A stretch of DNA of 64,000 nt, taken from Inquilinus ginsengisoli_A. GTDB taxonomy: Bacteria; Pseudomonadota; Alphaproteobacteria; DSM-16000; Inquilinaceae. The DNA lies in assembly GCF_031453975.1 (NCBI RefSeq), contig NZ_JAVDPW010000004.1, positions 124,001 through 188,000 on the forward strand, in the 5' to 3' direction. The notes under the pieces were generated by a model, which was not told the origin of the DNA, made no database searches, and saw nothing but the letters and a program-made list of their open reading frames with translations. This document shows positions 1 through 7,748 of the stretch, piece after piece. The translations under genes were made by a program, and so were the position numbers. Positions within the stretch are counted from its first letter, which is position 1, and each line of letters starts with the position of its first letter.

Positions 1-789
1 GGCCCCACCGTCGAGCGTGTCGTTGCCGGCCAGGCCGATCAGGCGGTCATCGCCGCCGAAGCCGGACAGGAGGTTGCTGACGGCCGAGCCGGTCAGGACG
101 TCATTGAAGGTGGCGGTGCCTTCGATGTTCTCGATGTCGGCGCCGACCGAATCGCCCTCCGCGTCGCCGCCATGGGCGATCGCGCCGATGGTCACCGTCA
201 CCCCGGCCGGGCCGTCGTAATGGGCGGTGTCGACGCCGGCGCCGCCGATCAGCACGTCGGCCCCGGCCCCGCCATCGAGGACGTCGTTGCCGCTGCTGCC
301 GTTGAGGCCGCTGGCGCCGCCGTTCAGCGTATCGTTCCCGAGACCGCCATGGAGGATGTCGTTGCCGACACCCCCATCCAGCATGTCGTTGCCGGCGAGG
401 CCGTTGAGCACGTCGGCGGCGAGGCCGCCCAGGAGCGTGTTGGCCCCGGCCGAGCCGGTCAGCGTGTCGCTGGAGTTCGAACCGGTGATGTTCTCGATAT
501 CGGCGCTGACCGTATCGCCCTGGGCCTCGCCGCCGCTGCCGATGGCCCCGATCGTGACGATCACGCCGGCGGCGCTGACGGCATAGTCGGCGGTGTCGAT
601 CCCGGCGCCGCCGTTCAGCACATCCGCGCCGGCGCCCCCGCGCAGGGAATCGTCGCCGTCACCACCATTCAGCGTGTCGACGCCCGCGTCCCCGCGCAGC
701 GCGTCGTTGCCCCCCAGGCCGTTGAGCGTATCGTCACCCGTCGTGCCGTTGATGGTGTTGTTGGCGTTGTCGCCATTGATGACCGCCAT
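1..789 (-). CDS. RTX-type calcium-binding repeat protein, N-terminal part (runs off window)
   Basis: Open reading frame of 263 codons that starts at 789 and continues past position 1 without a stop. The product is built almost entirely of hemolysin-type nonapeptide repeats of the GGxGxDxLx kind, for example NGLGGNDAL, GGDGDDSL and GLAGNDMLDGG. These bind calcium and fold into a parallel beta-roll after type I secretion. Longer spacer segments of the GAIGSGGEAQGD type, followed by a DIENI(T/E)G motif, alternate with the repeats. No signal peptide is present, as expected for ABC-type (T1SS) secretion, whose signal would be at the missing C-terminus. An AGGA box lies 8 nt before the ATG and a TTGACA hexamer is at 901-896 on the minus strand. 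No catalytic domain is visible in this part, so it could be a structural or adhesin-like protein. A related complete gene lies at 13072-14688. Confidence 0.9.
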   Translation of the reverse strand, partial: MAVINGDNANNTINGTTGDDTLNGLGGNDALRGDAGVDTLNGGDGDDSLRGGAGADVLNGGAGIDTADYAVSAAGVIVTIGAIGSGGEAQGDTVSADIENITGSNSSDTLTGSAGANTLLGGLAADVLNGLAGNDMLDGGVGNDILHGGLGNDTLNGGASGLNGSSGNDVLDGGAGADVLIGGAGVDTAHYDGPAGVTVTIGAIAHGGDAEGDSVGADIENIEGTATFNDVLTGSAVSNLLSGFGGDDRLIGLAGNDTLDGGA

Positions 790-1044
790 GACGAATCCTG
801 TTCGAATATGAATTTATCCCTCAGTCAGATCGGCACCGAACGAGGGTCACAATGGGTTTCCGGCGGCCCCATCGTTGTGGGAATTGCCGCATAAATGTCA
901 AATGGTTTCGGGAGATATGGGTCGGCCGGGACTCACCGCCCGGGCGTCTCCGCGCGGTGACGGAAAAGTCGAGCACGCACCGGCGGGCCGAGCTGGTGCG
1001 GCTGATCCCGGCCTGCCCGGGGCCAGGGGCGGCCGGACCCCGCC

Positions 1045-1719
1045 TCAGTAAGCTCCGGAGCGAACGAAGAAGACGCGCGGGGTCACCGCCAGCAGGACGA
1101 TGTCGCGCCAGTAGGACCAGTGGCGCACATACTCGACGTTCAGCCGGATCCGGGTCTCGTAGTCGGTGTCGCTGCGGCCGTAGATCTGCCAGACGCCGGT
1201 CATGCCGGGCCGGGTGCTGTAGTAGTAGTGGATCGCCGCGCCCCAGCGCACCTGCTCCTCCTCGAACATCGGACGAGGGCCGACCAGGCTCATCTCGCCC
1301 TTCAGCACATTGAGCAGCTGCGGCAGTTCGTCGAGGCTGGTCTTGCGCAGGAAGCGGCCGATCGCCGTCACCCGCGGGTCGTGCTTCAGCTTGAAGCTGG
1401 TCTCCCACTCCCGCCGCAGTTCCGGGTCCCGCGCCAGGAGGGCCGACAGATGCGCGTTGGCGTTGGGCACCATGGTCCGGAACTTGTGGCAGTAGAAGAT
1501 CCGGCCGTTCCGGCCGACCCGCCGGTCGCTGTAGAAGATCCCGGCCCCGGATCGCCGGATCAGGACGGCGCAGACCAGAAACAGCGGCGCGAACATCACC
1601 AGCAGCAGGGCGGACAGCACGATATCGGTCACCCGTTTGGCGGCCACGGCGACGCGGGCGTCACGAATCGGCATCACGGACTCGGCGGCCATGGTGTTGA
1701 CCGGAACATCGGACGGCAT
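1045..1719 (-). CDS. ExoY/WcaJ-type undecaprenyl-phosphate sugar phosphotransferase
   Basis: Bacterial sugar transferase of 224 aa, the size of ExoY-type single-domain enzymes. It would transfer a sugar-1-phosphate from a UDP-sugar to undecaprenyl phosphate at the inner membrane, starting exopolysaccharide or capsule repeat-unit synthesis. An N-terminal hydrophobic helix (VLSALLLVMFAPLFLVCAVL) precedes the catalytic core. Family motifs are readable: KFRTMVPNA, FLRKTSLDELPQLLNVLKGEMSLVGPRP, and the C-terminal RPGMTGVWQIYGRSD. The ATG at 1719 is preceded by a GGGGG run about 10 nt upstream. An in-frame GTG at 1752 would add 11 residues. No polymerase, flippase or other glycosyltransferase lies next to it, so its polysaccharide is unknown. 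A perfect 15-bp tandem repeat lies about 110-135 bp upstream. Confidence 0.93.
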   Translation of the reverse strand: MPSDVPVNTMAAESVMPIRDARVAVAAKRVTDIVLSALLLVMFAPLFLVCAVLIRRSGAGIFYSDRRVGRNGRIFYCHKFRTMVPNANAHLSALLARDPELRREWETSFKLKHDPRVTAIGRFLRKTSLDELPQLLNVLKGEMSLVGPRPMFEEEQVRWGAAIHYYYSTRPGMTGVWQIYGRSDTDYETRIRLNVEYVRHWSYWRDIVLLAVTPRVFFVRSGAY

Positions 1720-1825
1720 CGCTTGAACCCCCACGAAAGACACGACAGACACGCTCGACGACCCGGTTCCGTCGCCGGAACCACCTGGTCATCCTCCCTA
1801 ACCGGAAGACGGGAACGGCACATAC

Positions 1826-1855
1826 CCCCATTTGGGAGGGCCCCATTTGGGAGGG
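1826..1855. repeat. Perfect tandem 15-bp repeat, two copies, upstream of sugar transferase
   Basis: The 15-mer ccccatttgggaggg occurs twice back to back at 1826-1840 and 1841-1855. Each unit contains the near-palindrome CCCATTTGGG. It lies in the 300-bp stretch between the sugar transferase (transcribed away to the left) and the LuxR-type genes. A phased pair of operators is one reading. A slippage-prone repeat is another. Confidence 0.8.
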
Positions 1856-2032
1856 CCAATGTGTGTCCCCCAAGCGACTTACATCATCCCCTGCAACACA
1901 AAGCCCCGGAACGTCGATCAGGTTCCCTGCCCAGCGGTCGGCGCACCCGATCGCTGTCCTTGGGCACGACCGCCCGGATCCCACCCAGTCTCCCGGACGG
2001 AGCGGGAGGGCTCAACCCCAAGGATTGGGGGG

Positions 2033-2959
2033 TCAACCGCCGATCGCGCCGCTGGCGAGTGCCATGGCCACCGCCTCGGTGCGGCTGGACGCGCCCAGCT
2101 TCCGCATCGCCGAGGCGATATACTCGTTGACGGTGTAGACCGACAGCGACAGCTGGCGCGCGGCCTCCTTGCTCGACGCGCCGCGGGCGACCCAGCCCAG
2201 GCAGTCCTGCTCACGCGGCGTCAATATTGTCGGCAATTGCGGCGGCGTTGCGGCACCGGGCGTTCCCGTGCTGATCAAGCTGCGTTCGATCCGCAGCGCC
2301 CGGCCGAGATGCGGGCCGAGGACGCGCAGCACCCGCAGTTGCGTCTCATCCCAGTTGGGTCGGCTCCGCGGCCGCCACAGCGACAGCATCGCCGACAGTT
2401 CGCTCTGGTCGAAATCGACCCAGTACAGCCCATGGTCCTTGCCCTGGGGTCGCATGAAGTCGTTGTAGAACTCGGTGCGCCGGTACTCCGCCTCCGGGAT
2501 CAGCATCGAGTTGGCGAAGACGGGCCCGGCCGGAAGGTGCGACAGCAGCGGCAGGATCGGCAGCAGCTTGTGGTAGTGCGCCTGATAGTCCTGGACATAG
2601 GCCGGATCGGTCTCGGTCGCCAGGGTGGGGGGCAGCGACATGGCCGCACCGATCCGGCGCAGCACCACCGCCTCCCCGCCCAGCATCTCGGCGAGGTGCT
2701 TCAGCACCACGGCCCAATCCTCGCTGCCGACGGCGGCATCATAGATCTGGTCGATCAGCCCCAGAATCCGGGGCTCGTCCGGCGAGGGCGAAGCCCATAG
2801 CCGCGGATCCGGCCGCAGGCGGGGGCCGGCGTCGAGGATTTGGCCCGGTGCGGCCCGCGCACCGGGCCGGACCTCCGGCGGGATCACGACGGCTGCAGCA
2901 GCCCCTGCCCCGGGGAGGGCACGTCTGCCACGGGCGGCCCGCAGCGCCGGGTCAGCCAT
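2033..2959 (-). CDS. LuxR-type HTH transcriptional regulator (paralogue A)
   Basis: Regulator of up to 308 aa with a C-terminal LuxR/GerE helix-turn-helix (about residues 240-305, beginning ILTPREQDCLGWVARG). The N-terminal half is an unrecognised sensory region that contains IYDAAVGSEDWAVVLKHL. It is a clear paralogue of the gene immediately upstream (2952-3767): the two HTH domains share GASSKEAAR, TVNEY and SAMRKL. The ATG at 2959 overlaps the upstream stop by 8 nt, which suggests translational coupling. Its first 40 or so residues are Ala/Arg/Pro-rich and have no counterpart in the paralogue, so the true start may be further in. No receiver domain with a phospho-acceptor Asp is evident, and no recognisable autoinducer pocket motif was identified. 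Target genes are unknown; the downstream sugar transferase is one candidate. Confidence 0.85.
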   Translation of the reverse strand: MADPALRAARGRRALPGAGAAAAVVIPPEVRPGARAAPGQILDAGPRLRPDPRLWASPSPDEPRILGLIDQIYDAAVGSEDWAVVLKHLAEMLGGEAVVLRRIGAAMSLPPTLATETDPAYVQDYQAHYHKLLPILPLLSHLPAGPVFANSMLIPEAEYRRTEFYNDFMRPQGKDHGLYWVDFDQSELSAMLSLWRPRSRPNWDETQLRVLRVLGPHLGRALRIERSLISTGTPGAATPPQLPTILTPREQDCLGWVARGASSKEAARQLSLSVYTVNEYIASAMRKLGASSRTEAVAMALASGAIGG

Positions 2960-3767
2960 CGATCAGGCCCTGGGCCAGCGCCATCGCCACGGCTTCGCTG
3001 CGGCTGGCGGCCTGCAGCTTGCGCATCGCCGACGCGACGTATTCGTTGACGGTGTAGGCCGACAGCTCCAGCCGGCGGGCGGCCTCCTTGCTCGAGGCGC
3101 CACGGGCGATCCAGCGGAGGCAATCCCGTTCGCGCGCGGTCAGCGGCTTCCGTGGCGCCAGCGACACGGCCACGGTCGGGACATCGGCCGTCGCCAGCCG
3201 CTGTTCGAGCCGCATCGCCCGACGGACATGCGGGCTGAGATAGCTCAGCACCGCGGCCTGCTCTTCACCCCAATCCGCCCAATGCCGAGGCCGCCACAGC
3301 GACAGGCCGGCTTCGGGAATTCCGTGCCGCTGGCCGAACCAGTTCAGGCTGCTGTGCAGATCCTGCGGCACCAGGAAGTCATTGTAGTACTCCGTCCGCG
3401 TCAACCGCGCCTCCGGCACCAGCATGCGGTCGATGAAGACGCCCGTGGCCGGCAGTTGCGACAGAACGGCCAGCTTCGGCTCGGTCTTGTGGTAGTGTGT
3501 GTCGTAGAGCTGGATGTTGATCGGATCGGTGTTGATCGCCCGGCTGGCACCTGCCCGCGCCGGCGACCGGAAGCGGTGCAGCACCGCGGCCGTGCCGCCG
3601 AACATCGCGGACAGGCGGCGCAGCACCACCGCCCACTCCTCCTGGCCGATCGCGGCGTCGTAGATCTGGCCGACCAGATGGGCCAGGGTGGATTCATCCG
3701 GCTGGGCGGAAGACTGCACACCAGCCATCGGCCGAACCGCCGAACCGCCGATGAAACGGCCTGTCAT
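2952..3767 (-). CDS. LuxR-type HTH transcriptional regulator (paralogue B)
   Basis: Regulator of 271 aa and first gene of a two-gene tandem. The C-terminal HTH begins PLTARERDCLRWIARG and ends LAQGLIDG. The N-terminal sensory half (IYDAAIGQEEWAVVLRRL, then YDTHYHKTEP and LTRTEYYNDFLVPQD) resembles the corresponding region of paralogue A (YQAHYHKLLP, RRTEFYNDFMRPQ). Such N-domains occur in uncharacterised alphaproteobacterial LuxR proteins. The ATG at 3767 was chosen because GAGAGGGGAC ends a few nt before it; the frame is open to 3947, but the extra segment looks non-coding. Both paralogues carry V-N-E-Y where most LuxR proteins have V-x-x-H after the recognition-helix TV, so their DNA targets may differ from the usual boxes. 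Confidence 0.87.
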   Translation of the reverse strand: MTGRFIGGSAVRPMAGVQSSAQPDESTLAHLVGQIYDAAIGQEEWAVVLRRLSAMFGGTAAVLHRFRSPARAGASRAINTDPINIQLYDTHYHKTEPKLAVLSQLPATGVFIDRMLVPEARLTRTEYYNDFLVPQDLHSSLNWFGQRHGIPEAGLSLWRPRHWADWGEEQAAVLSYLSPHVRRAMRLEQRLATADVPTVAVSLAPRKPLTARERDCLRWIARGASSKEAARRLELSAYTVNEYVASAMRKLQAASRSEAVAMALAQGLIDG

Positions 3768-4055
3768 GATGTCCCCTCTCTCATCGCGGGCCGGAATGGC
3801 CGGCAGCTGCAGACCCCCCGCAGCGAGAGAATGGTGGACTGGACCGGTTGTTGTCGCGGTGACGGCGCGCACACCTTCACGGGCCGGTGCAACGGGCGAT
3901 GCCCACCGCGCCATGCCGGCAGAGCGTGAAAGGCGGGGCCGGATCATTCAAGCCGACGGATGAAAAGTGGAAGCGTCTTCAGGACATTAGCTTAAATCCC
4001 GCATAAGGAACTATGTAAACTTCTTCCGGCCCGCCTTGTCGGGCGCCGGCAGGCC

Positions 4056-5354
4056 TCAGCCGGCCATCACCCGCGATATCGCCGCGTCCAGCAGTTCCAC
4101 CCCCAGATCGATCTCGGCGTCGGTGACCGTCAGGGGCGGGGCGATGCGCATGGTGCCACCCGACAAGCCGGCCCGCACGATGTTGGCGGACAGGCCGAGT
4201 TCCAGCGCGACATCGGTCACCGCATCCGAGATCGCTGCCGCGTCCCGGCCGCCGGCCGCGGTGAATTCCAGTCCCAGCAGCAGGCCGCGACCGCGGATGT
4301 CGCCGATGCAGGCGTGGCGCCGCTGCAGCCCATGCAGGCCCTCGGCCAGCCGCGCGCCCATCTGCTGCGCCCGGGGCGCCAGCCCGTCGCGGACCACGAT
4401 CTCCAGCACCTTCAGCCCGACCGCAGCAGGCAGCGGGTCGTTGACATGGGTGGTGTAGAATAGGAAGTCGCGCGCCTCGGCCTCGTCGGCGAGCGCCGCG
4501 GTGGTCATCATCGCCGCCAGCGGCAGGCCGGCCCCCAGCGTCTTCGACAGGGTCAGGATGTCGGGCACCACGCCGTCGCGCTCGAAGGCGAACATCAGGC
4601 CGGTGCGGCCGATGCCGGTCTGGGCCTCGTCCAAGATCAGCAGCATGCCGCGGGCCCGGCAATGCGCCTGCAGCGCCGCGAGATAGCCCAGCGGCAGGTC
4701 CAGCACGCCGCCGCTGCTCAGGATCGGCTCGGCGATGAAGGCGGCGAGGTTGCCGGTGCTCTGCCGGTCCAGCAGGTCGAAGGCATCGTCCAGCTCCTGC
4801 CGCCAGTCCACGCCGGGGAAGCGCGGGCGGTAGGGGTTCGGCGCCGGGATGCCGTACTGACCCGGCATCAGAGGCCCGATCCCGCGGCGCCCGGCCTTGT
4901 AGGTCGCCGCCGCGGCCGCGCCGGTCATGCCGTGCCAGGACTGGGTGAAGGCCGCGATCTCCCATTTGCCGGTGACCAGCTTGGCCAGCCGGATCGCCGC
5001 CTCGTTCGACTCGCCGCCGGTCGACAGCAGCATCGACCGCGGCAGCTGCGGCACCAGCCCGGCCAGGGCCTCGGCCAGGTCGACCACCGGCGCCGACAGC
5101 ATCGAGGAGAACAGGTGGTCCAGTCGCCCGACCGCGTCGCGCACCGTGGCCACGATCTCGGGATGGGAATGGCCGAGGATGGCGCTCATCTGGCCGGAGG
5201 TGAAGTCGAGCACCCGGCGGCCGCCGGCATCCCACAGGAACGCGCCCTCGGCCCGCACCGGGACGAAGGGCACGAAATCGCCGCCATAGCGCAGCAGGTG
5301 GCGCCGCGCGCGGGTCCAGAAAGCGTCGTCGAGACCGGCCGGGAGATGGTCCAT
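4056..5354 (-). CDS. dgdA: 2,2-dialkylglycine decarboxylase (PLP, class III aminotransferase fold)
   Basis: Enzyme of 432 aa, the length of the Burkholderia cepacia enzyme, which decarboxylates 2-aminoisobutyrate or isovaline to a ketone and regenerates PLP by transamination with pyruvate. The match is close throughout: FTSGQMSAILGHSHPEI, LLSTGGESNEAAIRLAKLV, AFTQSWHGMTGAAA, AAFIAEPILSSGG and ILDEAQTGIGRTG. The PLP lysine is K271 in TLSKTLGAG, and D242 in LILDEAQ contacts the pyridine nitrogen. The ATG at 5354 follows CGGAG by about 7 nt and gives the family N-terminus; the frame is open further upstream but is not needed. It is transcribed divergently from a LysR gene at 5531, the same arrangement as dgdA/dgdR. 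Confidence 0.93.
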   Translation of the reverse strand: MDHLPAGLDDAFWTRARRHLLRYGGDFVPFVPVRAEGAFLWDAGGRRVLDFTSGQMSAILGHSHPEIVATVRDAVGRLDHLFSSMLSAPVVDLAEALAGLVPQLPRSMLLSTGGESNEAAIRLAKLVTGKWEIAAFTQSWHGMTGAAAAATYKAGRRGIGPLMPGQYGIPAPNPYRPRFPGVDWRQELDDAFDLLDRQSTGNLAAFIAEPILSSGGVLDLPLGYLAALQAHCRARGMLLILDEAQTGIGRTGLMFAFERDGVVPDILTLSKTLGAGLPLAAMMTTAALADEAEARDFLFYTTHVNDPLPAAVGLKVLEIVVRDGLAPRAQQMGARLAEGLHGLQRRHACIGDIRGRGLLLGLEFTAAGGRDAAAISDAVTDVALELGLSANIVRAGLSGGTMRIAPPLTVTDAEIDLGVELLDAAISRVMAG

Positions 5355-5485
5355 GGGATGCTCCGAAGCCACGCTCCTGGCGGGAAGGCGATCCATGGGC
5401 AGGCGTGGCGCGCTGCCCACCATCATCATTCGCCCGGCCCGAAGAGCCCACAACCGCAGAGAACTCGCTGGACTCGTGAGATGGA

Positions 5486-5499
5486 TTCATCATTCTGAA
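5486..5499. promoter_or_regulatory. Candidate LysR operator, TTCA-N6-TGAA
   Basis: Small inverted repeat TTCA-N6-TGAA in the 176-bp gap between divergent dgdA (start 5354) and the LysR gene (start 5531). Dyads of this spacing fit the T-N11-A rule for LysR-family sites. It is placed near the regulator start, where autoregulation plus control of dgdA would be expected. The motif is short, so chance occurrence is possible. Confidence 0.35.
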
Positions 5500-5530
5500 C
5501 CCGCGCCCGGGCACGCCTGAGGGATCGACG

Positions 5531-6454
5531 ATGAACCGACCGAGCCTGCCGCTGCGGGCGCTGGTGGCCTTCGAGGCCGCCGCCCGGCTGGAGAGCTTCC
5601 GCGCGGCGGCGGCGGAGCTGGCGCTGACCCCGTCGGCGGTGAGCCACCAGATCCGGATCCTGGAGGCGCGGCTGGGCCTGCCGCTGTTCGACCGGGTCGG
5701 CCGCGGCGTCCGGCTGTCGCCCGAGGGCGCCGAGTTCTTCGGCAAGATCCACGACTGCTTCGACACCCTGGCCCATGCGATCGAGACCACGGCGCGTCGC
5801 GGACGGCGCGCCCGGCGGGCGGAGGTGGTGCGGCTGCGAACCCCGCCGTCGCTGGCCGGCCGCTGGCTGCTGCCCCGCCTGCCTGCCTTCCTGGCCGAGC
5901 ACCCGACGATCGACATCCGGGTCGACGCCGACCTGCCGATGGTGTCGGAGACGCCCGGCATCGAAGCCGACGCCGTGGACCTGGCGATCGCCTATGGCGA
6001 CGGCAGCCGATGGCGGTCCCGGGCCGCGCCGCTGCTGACGGAGAGGATCCGGCCGCTCTGCGCCCCTGCCCTGGCCGCCGGCGGCGCGATCCGGTCGCCG
6101 CGCGACCTGCTGGCCCTGCCGCTGATCGTGACCCGGGACAATCTGGTGTCCTGGGAGGACTGGTTCCGGCGCCAGGGCGTCTCGCTCGACGACGGCTTCG
6201 CCCGCACCCTCCAGCTCGACCCGTCGCATGTCGCGATCGATGCGGCGGCGAAGGGCCTCGGGGTGGTGCTGGAAAGCGACCTGCTGACCGAGGATGAACG
6301 GCGCGACGGCCGTCTGGTCGCGCCCTTCGCCGGATCGGGGCAGACCTCGACATCGTACTGGCTGGTCGTCGCCAAGACGGCGTCGGGCCGGGAGAGCGTC
6401 GAGGCGGTGCGCGCCTGGCTGGTCGATAGCGCGGCACGCACCATCGAGGCGTAG
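5531..6454 (+). CDS. LysR-family regulator, GcvA-like (likely regulator of dgdA)
   Basis: Regulator of 307 aa with a LysR N-terminal winged HTH (residues 1-65: LPLRALVAFEAAARLESF, ALTPSAVSHQIRILEARLG, LFDRVGRGVRLSPEG) and a C-terminal periplasmic-binding-like effector domain. The AVSHQI recognition helix and the RLSPEG tail are typical of the GcvA/AmpR subgroup. It is divergent from dgdA with 176 bp between the starts. By analogy with DgdR, it probably activates or represses dgdA in response to a dialkylglycine and represses itself; this is inferred from position. It is convergent with the ybjN-like gene, and a perfect hairpin separates the two. Confidence 0.92.
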   Translation: MNRPSLPLRALVAFEAAARLESFRAAAAELALTPSAVSHQIRILEARLGLPLFDRVGRGVRLSPEGAEFFGKIHDCFDTLAHAIETTARRGRRARRAEVVRLRTPPSLAGRWLLPRLPAFLAEHPTIDIRVDADLPMVSETPGIEADAVDLAIAYGDGSRWRSRAAPLLTERIRPLCAPALAAGGAIRSPRDLLALPLIVTRDNLVSWEDWFRRQGVSLDDGFARTLQLDPSHVAIDAAAKGLGVVLESDLLTEDERRDGRLVAPFAGSGQTSTSYWLVVAKTASGRESVEAVRAWLVDSAARTIEA

Positions 6455-6474
6455 AACAGCTGTCAGCCATGAAA

Positions 6475-6502
6475 AAGCCCGGCTTCCTGGGAAGCCGGGC
6501 TT
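6475..6502 (-). terminator. Intrinsic terminator, perfect 13-bp stem
   Basis: AAGCCCGGCTTCC and its exact complement are separated by 2 nt, followed on the minus strand by a TTTTT run (the A-run at 6472-6476). This is a classic Rho-independent terminator for the ybjN-like gene, and the stem can also serve the convergent LysR gene. Confidence 0.9.
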
Positions 6503-6526
6503 GCATCATCGCCGGGACCGGTCGGC

Positions 6527-7036
6527 TCAGGCCTCGCCGACCGTGTCCAGGATCGCCGCGGACACCGCCTCGCTGGCGCTCTTGCCGCCCCAAAGGACGA
6601 ACTGAAAGGCGGGGTAGAAGCGCTCGCATTCGGTCAGCGCGATGTCGACCAGGTCCTCCAGCTGCTCCACGCTCGCCGCCTGGGCGCCGCGCAGCAGCGT
6701 GGTGTGCCGGAACATCGGCGTCAGCTCCTCGGAGTCGACATCGAAATGGCCGAGCCACATCCGCTCATTGATGATGCCCAGCAGTTCCGCCACGTCGCGG
6801 CGCTTCTTCTCCGGCACCTTGAGATCGAACTGGCAGGAGAACTGCATCGCGCTGATTTCTTCCTGCCAGAAGAAGAACAGGCGGTAGCTGCACCACCGGC
6901 CGGCGACCTCGGCAAGCATCTCTTCGTTGCTCGCCCGCTCGAAACTCCAGTCATTGGCGCTGACGATTTCCTCGAGCGTGTCGAGGGGGTTTTGGGTGAA
7001 GGCGGCTTCTTCGAAGACCTCGGACGCTGTGGTCAT
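6527..7036 (-). CDS. YbjN-domain protein
   Basis: Protein of 169 aa matching the alphaproteobacterial YbjN-domain family. Family members are putative cytoplasmic regulators with a type III secretion chaperone-like fold; the biochemical role is unsettled. Recognisable features are the N-terminal PLDTLEEIVSANDWSFER, the WCSYRLFFFWQEEISAMQFSCQFD core, and the acidic LTPMFRHTTLLRG segment. The ATG at 7036 is preceded by GGAGGATC, an ideal ribosome-binding site. A frame extension to 7069 is possible but lacks support. It ends at the hairpin at 6475-6502. No neighbour suggests a specific partner. Confidence 0.88.
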   Translation of the reverse strand: MTTASEVFEEAAFTQNPLDTLEEIVSANDWSFERASNEEMLAEVAGRWCSYRLFFFWQEEISAMQFSCQFDLKVPEKKRRDVAELLGIINERMWLGHFDVDSEELTPMFRHTTLLRGAQAASVEQLEDLVDIALTECERFYPAFQFVLWGGKSASEAVSAAILDTVGEA

Positions 7037-7217
7037 GATCCTCCGCTCCCATGCCGCCGCGAAACGCAATTATAGGGTCCGCGGCCGGTAAATACCCAAG
7101 ATGTAGTAGTGTCGTCCATTACGGCCTTTCCTGAACAACGGTCGCACAAGGGCTTGTTGGGTGCAACCGGTATGCACCGCCGTTACGATAAAAGCTGTGG
7201 ATGATTTGTGACGGAAT

Positions 7218-7619
7218 TCAGTCCGACGCTTTCGTCCGCGTGCCGCGGCGCTTCGGGGCGGGGGCCGCTTCGGGCGCCGACGCGGCCCGGCGGGCCGGTT
7301 TCGCAGCCGCAGCAGCGGCCTTCACCGGCAGCTTCGCGGCCGCAGGCTTCGGGGCGCTGCGCTTCGCGGCGGCCGGCTGGGCTGCGGCTTCCAGCGACGC
7401 GACCCGCGCGACCAGCAACTCCTGCTCTTCCCGCGCGCGCTGGGCCAGGGCGCGGACGATCTCGAACTCCTCGCGGGTGACGACGTCCAGCCGCGACAGC
7501 ACGTGCTCGAACTGCTCACGCAGGCGTGACCGCGCCTCCTCGCGCACGCCCGCGACGGCACCGAAGGCCCCGGTCGCAACCCGGACCAGATCGTCGATCA
7601 GCTTGGTGTCGAAGGGCAT
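7218..7619 (-). CDS. ubiK: UbiK/BMFP-family ubiquinone biosynthesis accessory factor
   Basis: Protein of 133 aa. Residues 1-80 form the BMFP domain (FDTKLIDDLVRVATGAFGAV, then a long amphipathic helix through EEFEIVRALAQRAREEQELLVARVASLEA). The tail is Ala/Lys/Arg-rich and low-complexity (AAAKPARRAASAPEAAP). UbiK trimerises as a coiled coil, binds membranes, and helps the aerobic ubiquinone hydroxylation complex by interacting with UbiJ. Its place divergent to lgt, with 129 bp between the starts, is the standard alphaproteobacterial arrangement and supports the call. The basic tail is common in alphaproteobacterial members. Confidence 0.85.
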   Translation of the reverse strand: MPFDTKLIDDLVRVATGAFGAVAGVREEARSRLREQFEHVLSRLDVVTREEFEIVRALAQRAREEQELLVARVASLEAAAQPAAAKRSAPKPAAAKLPVKAAAAAAKPARRAASAPEAAPAPKRRGTRTKASD

Positions 7620-7748
7620 CGCAAGGCATATCCACAAATGACAGGCATCATTGCAAATATGGCCGCCAAGGCCTTGCGTTGCAACGTCCGGGATGCCGCG
7701 CCTATAAGGGCTCGCTTTTTGCTTCGCCCTCCGCGGACGGGAATAGTC

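Noticed and set aside
1..789. Regularly spaced repeats that could be taken for a CRISPR array
   Set aside because: The periodicity is the 27-nt coding repeat of the RTX nonapeptide, degenerate at the DNA level and in frame; no fixed repeat or unique spacers are present. The same holds for 13072-14688.
790..1044. Small genes in the gap between the RTX gene and the sugar transferase
   Set aside because: Several short frames cross it on both strands, but none has a good start, ribosome-binding site or recognisable product; it reads as promoter and 3' spacer.
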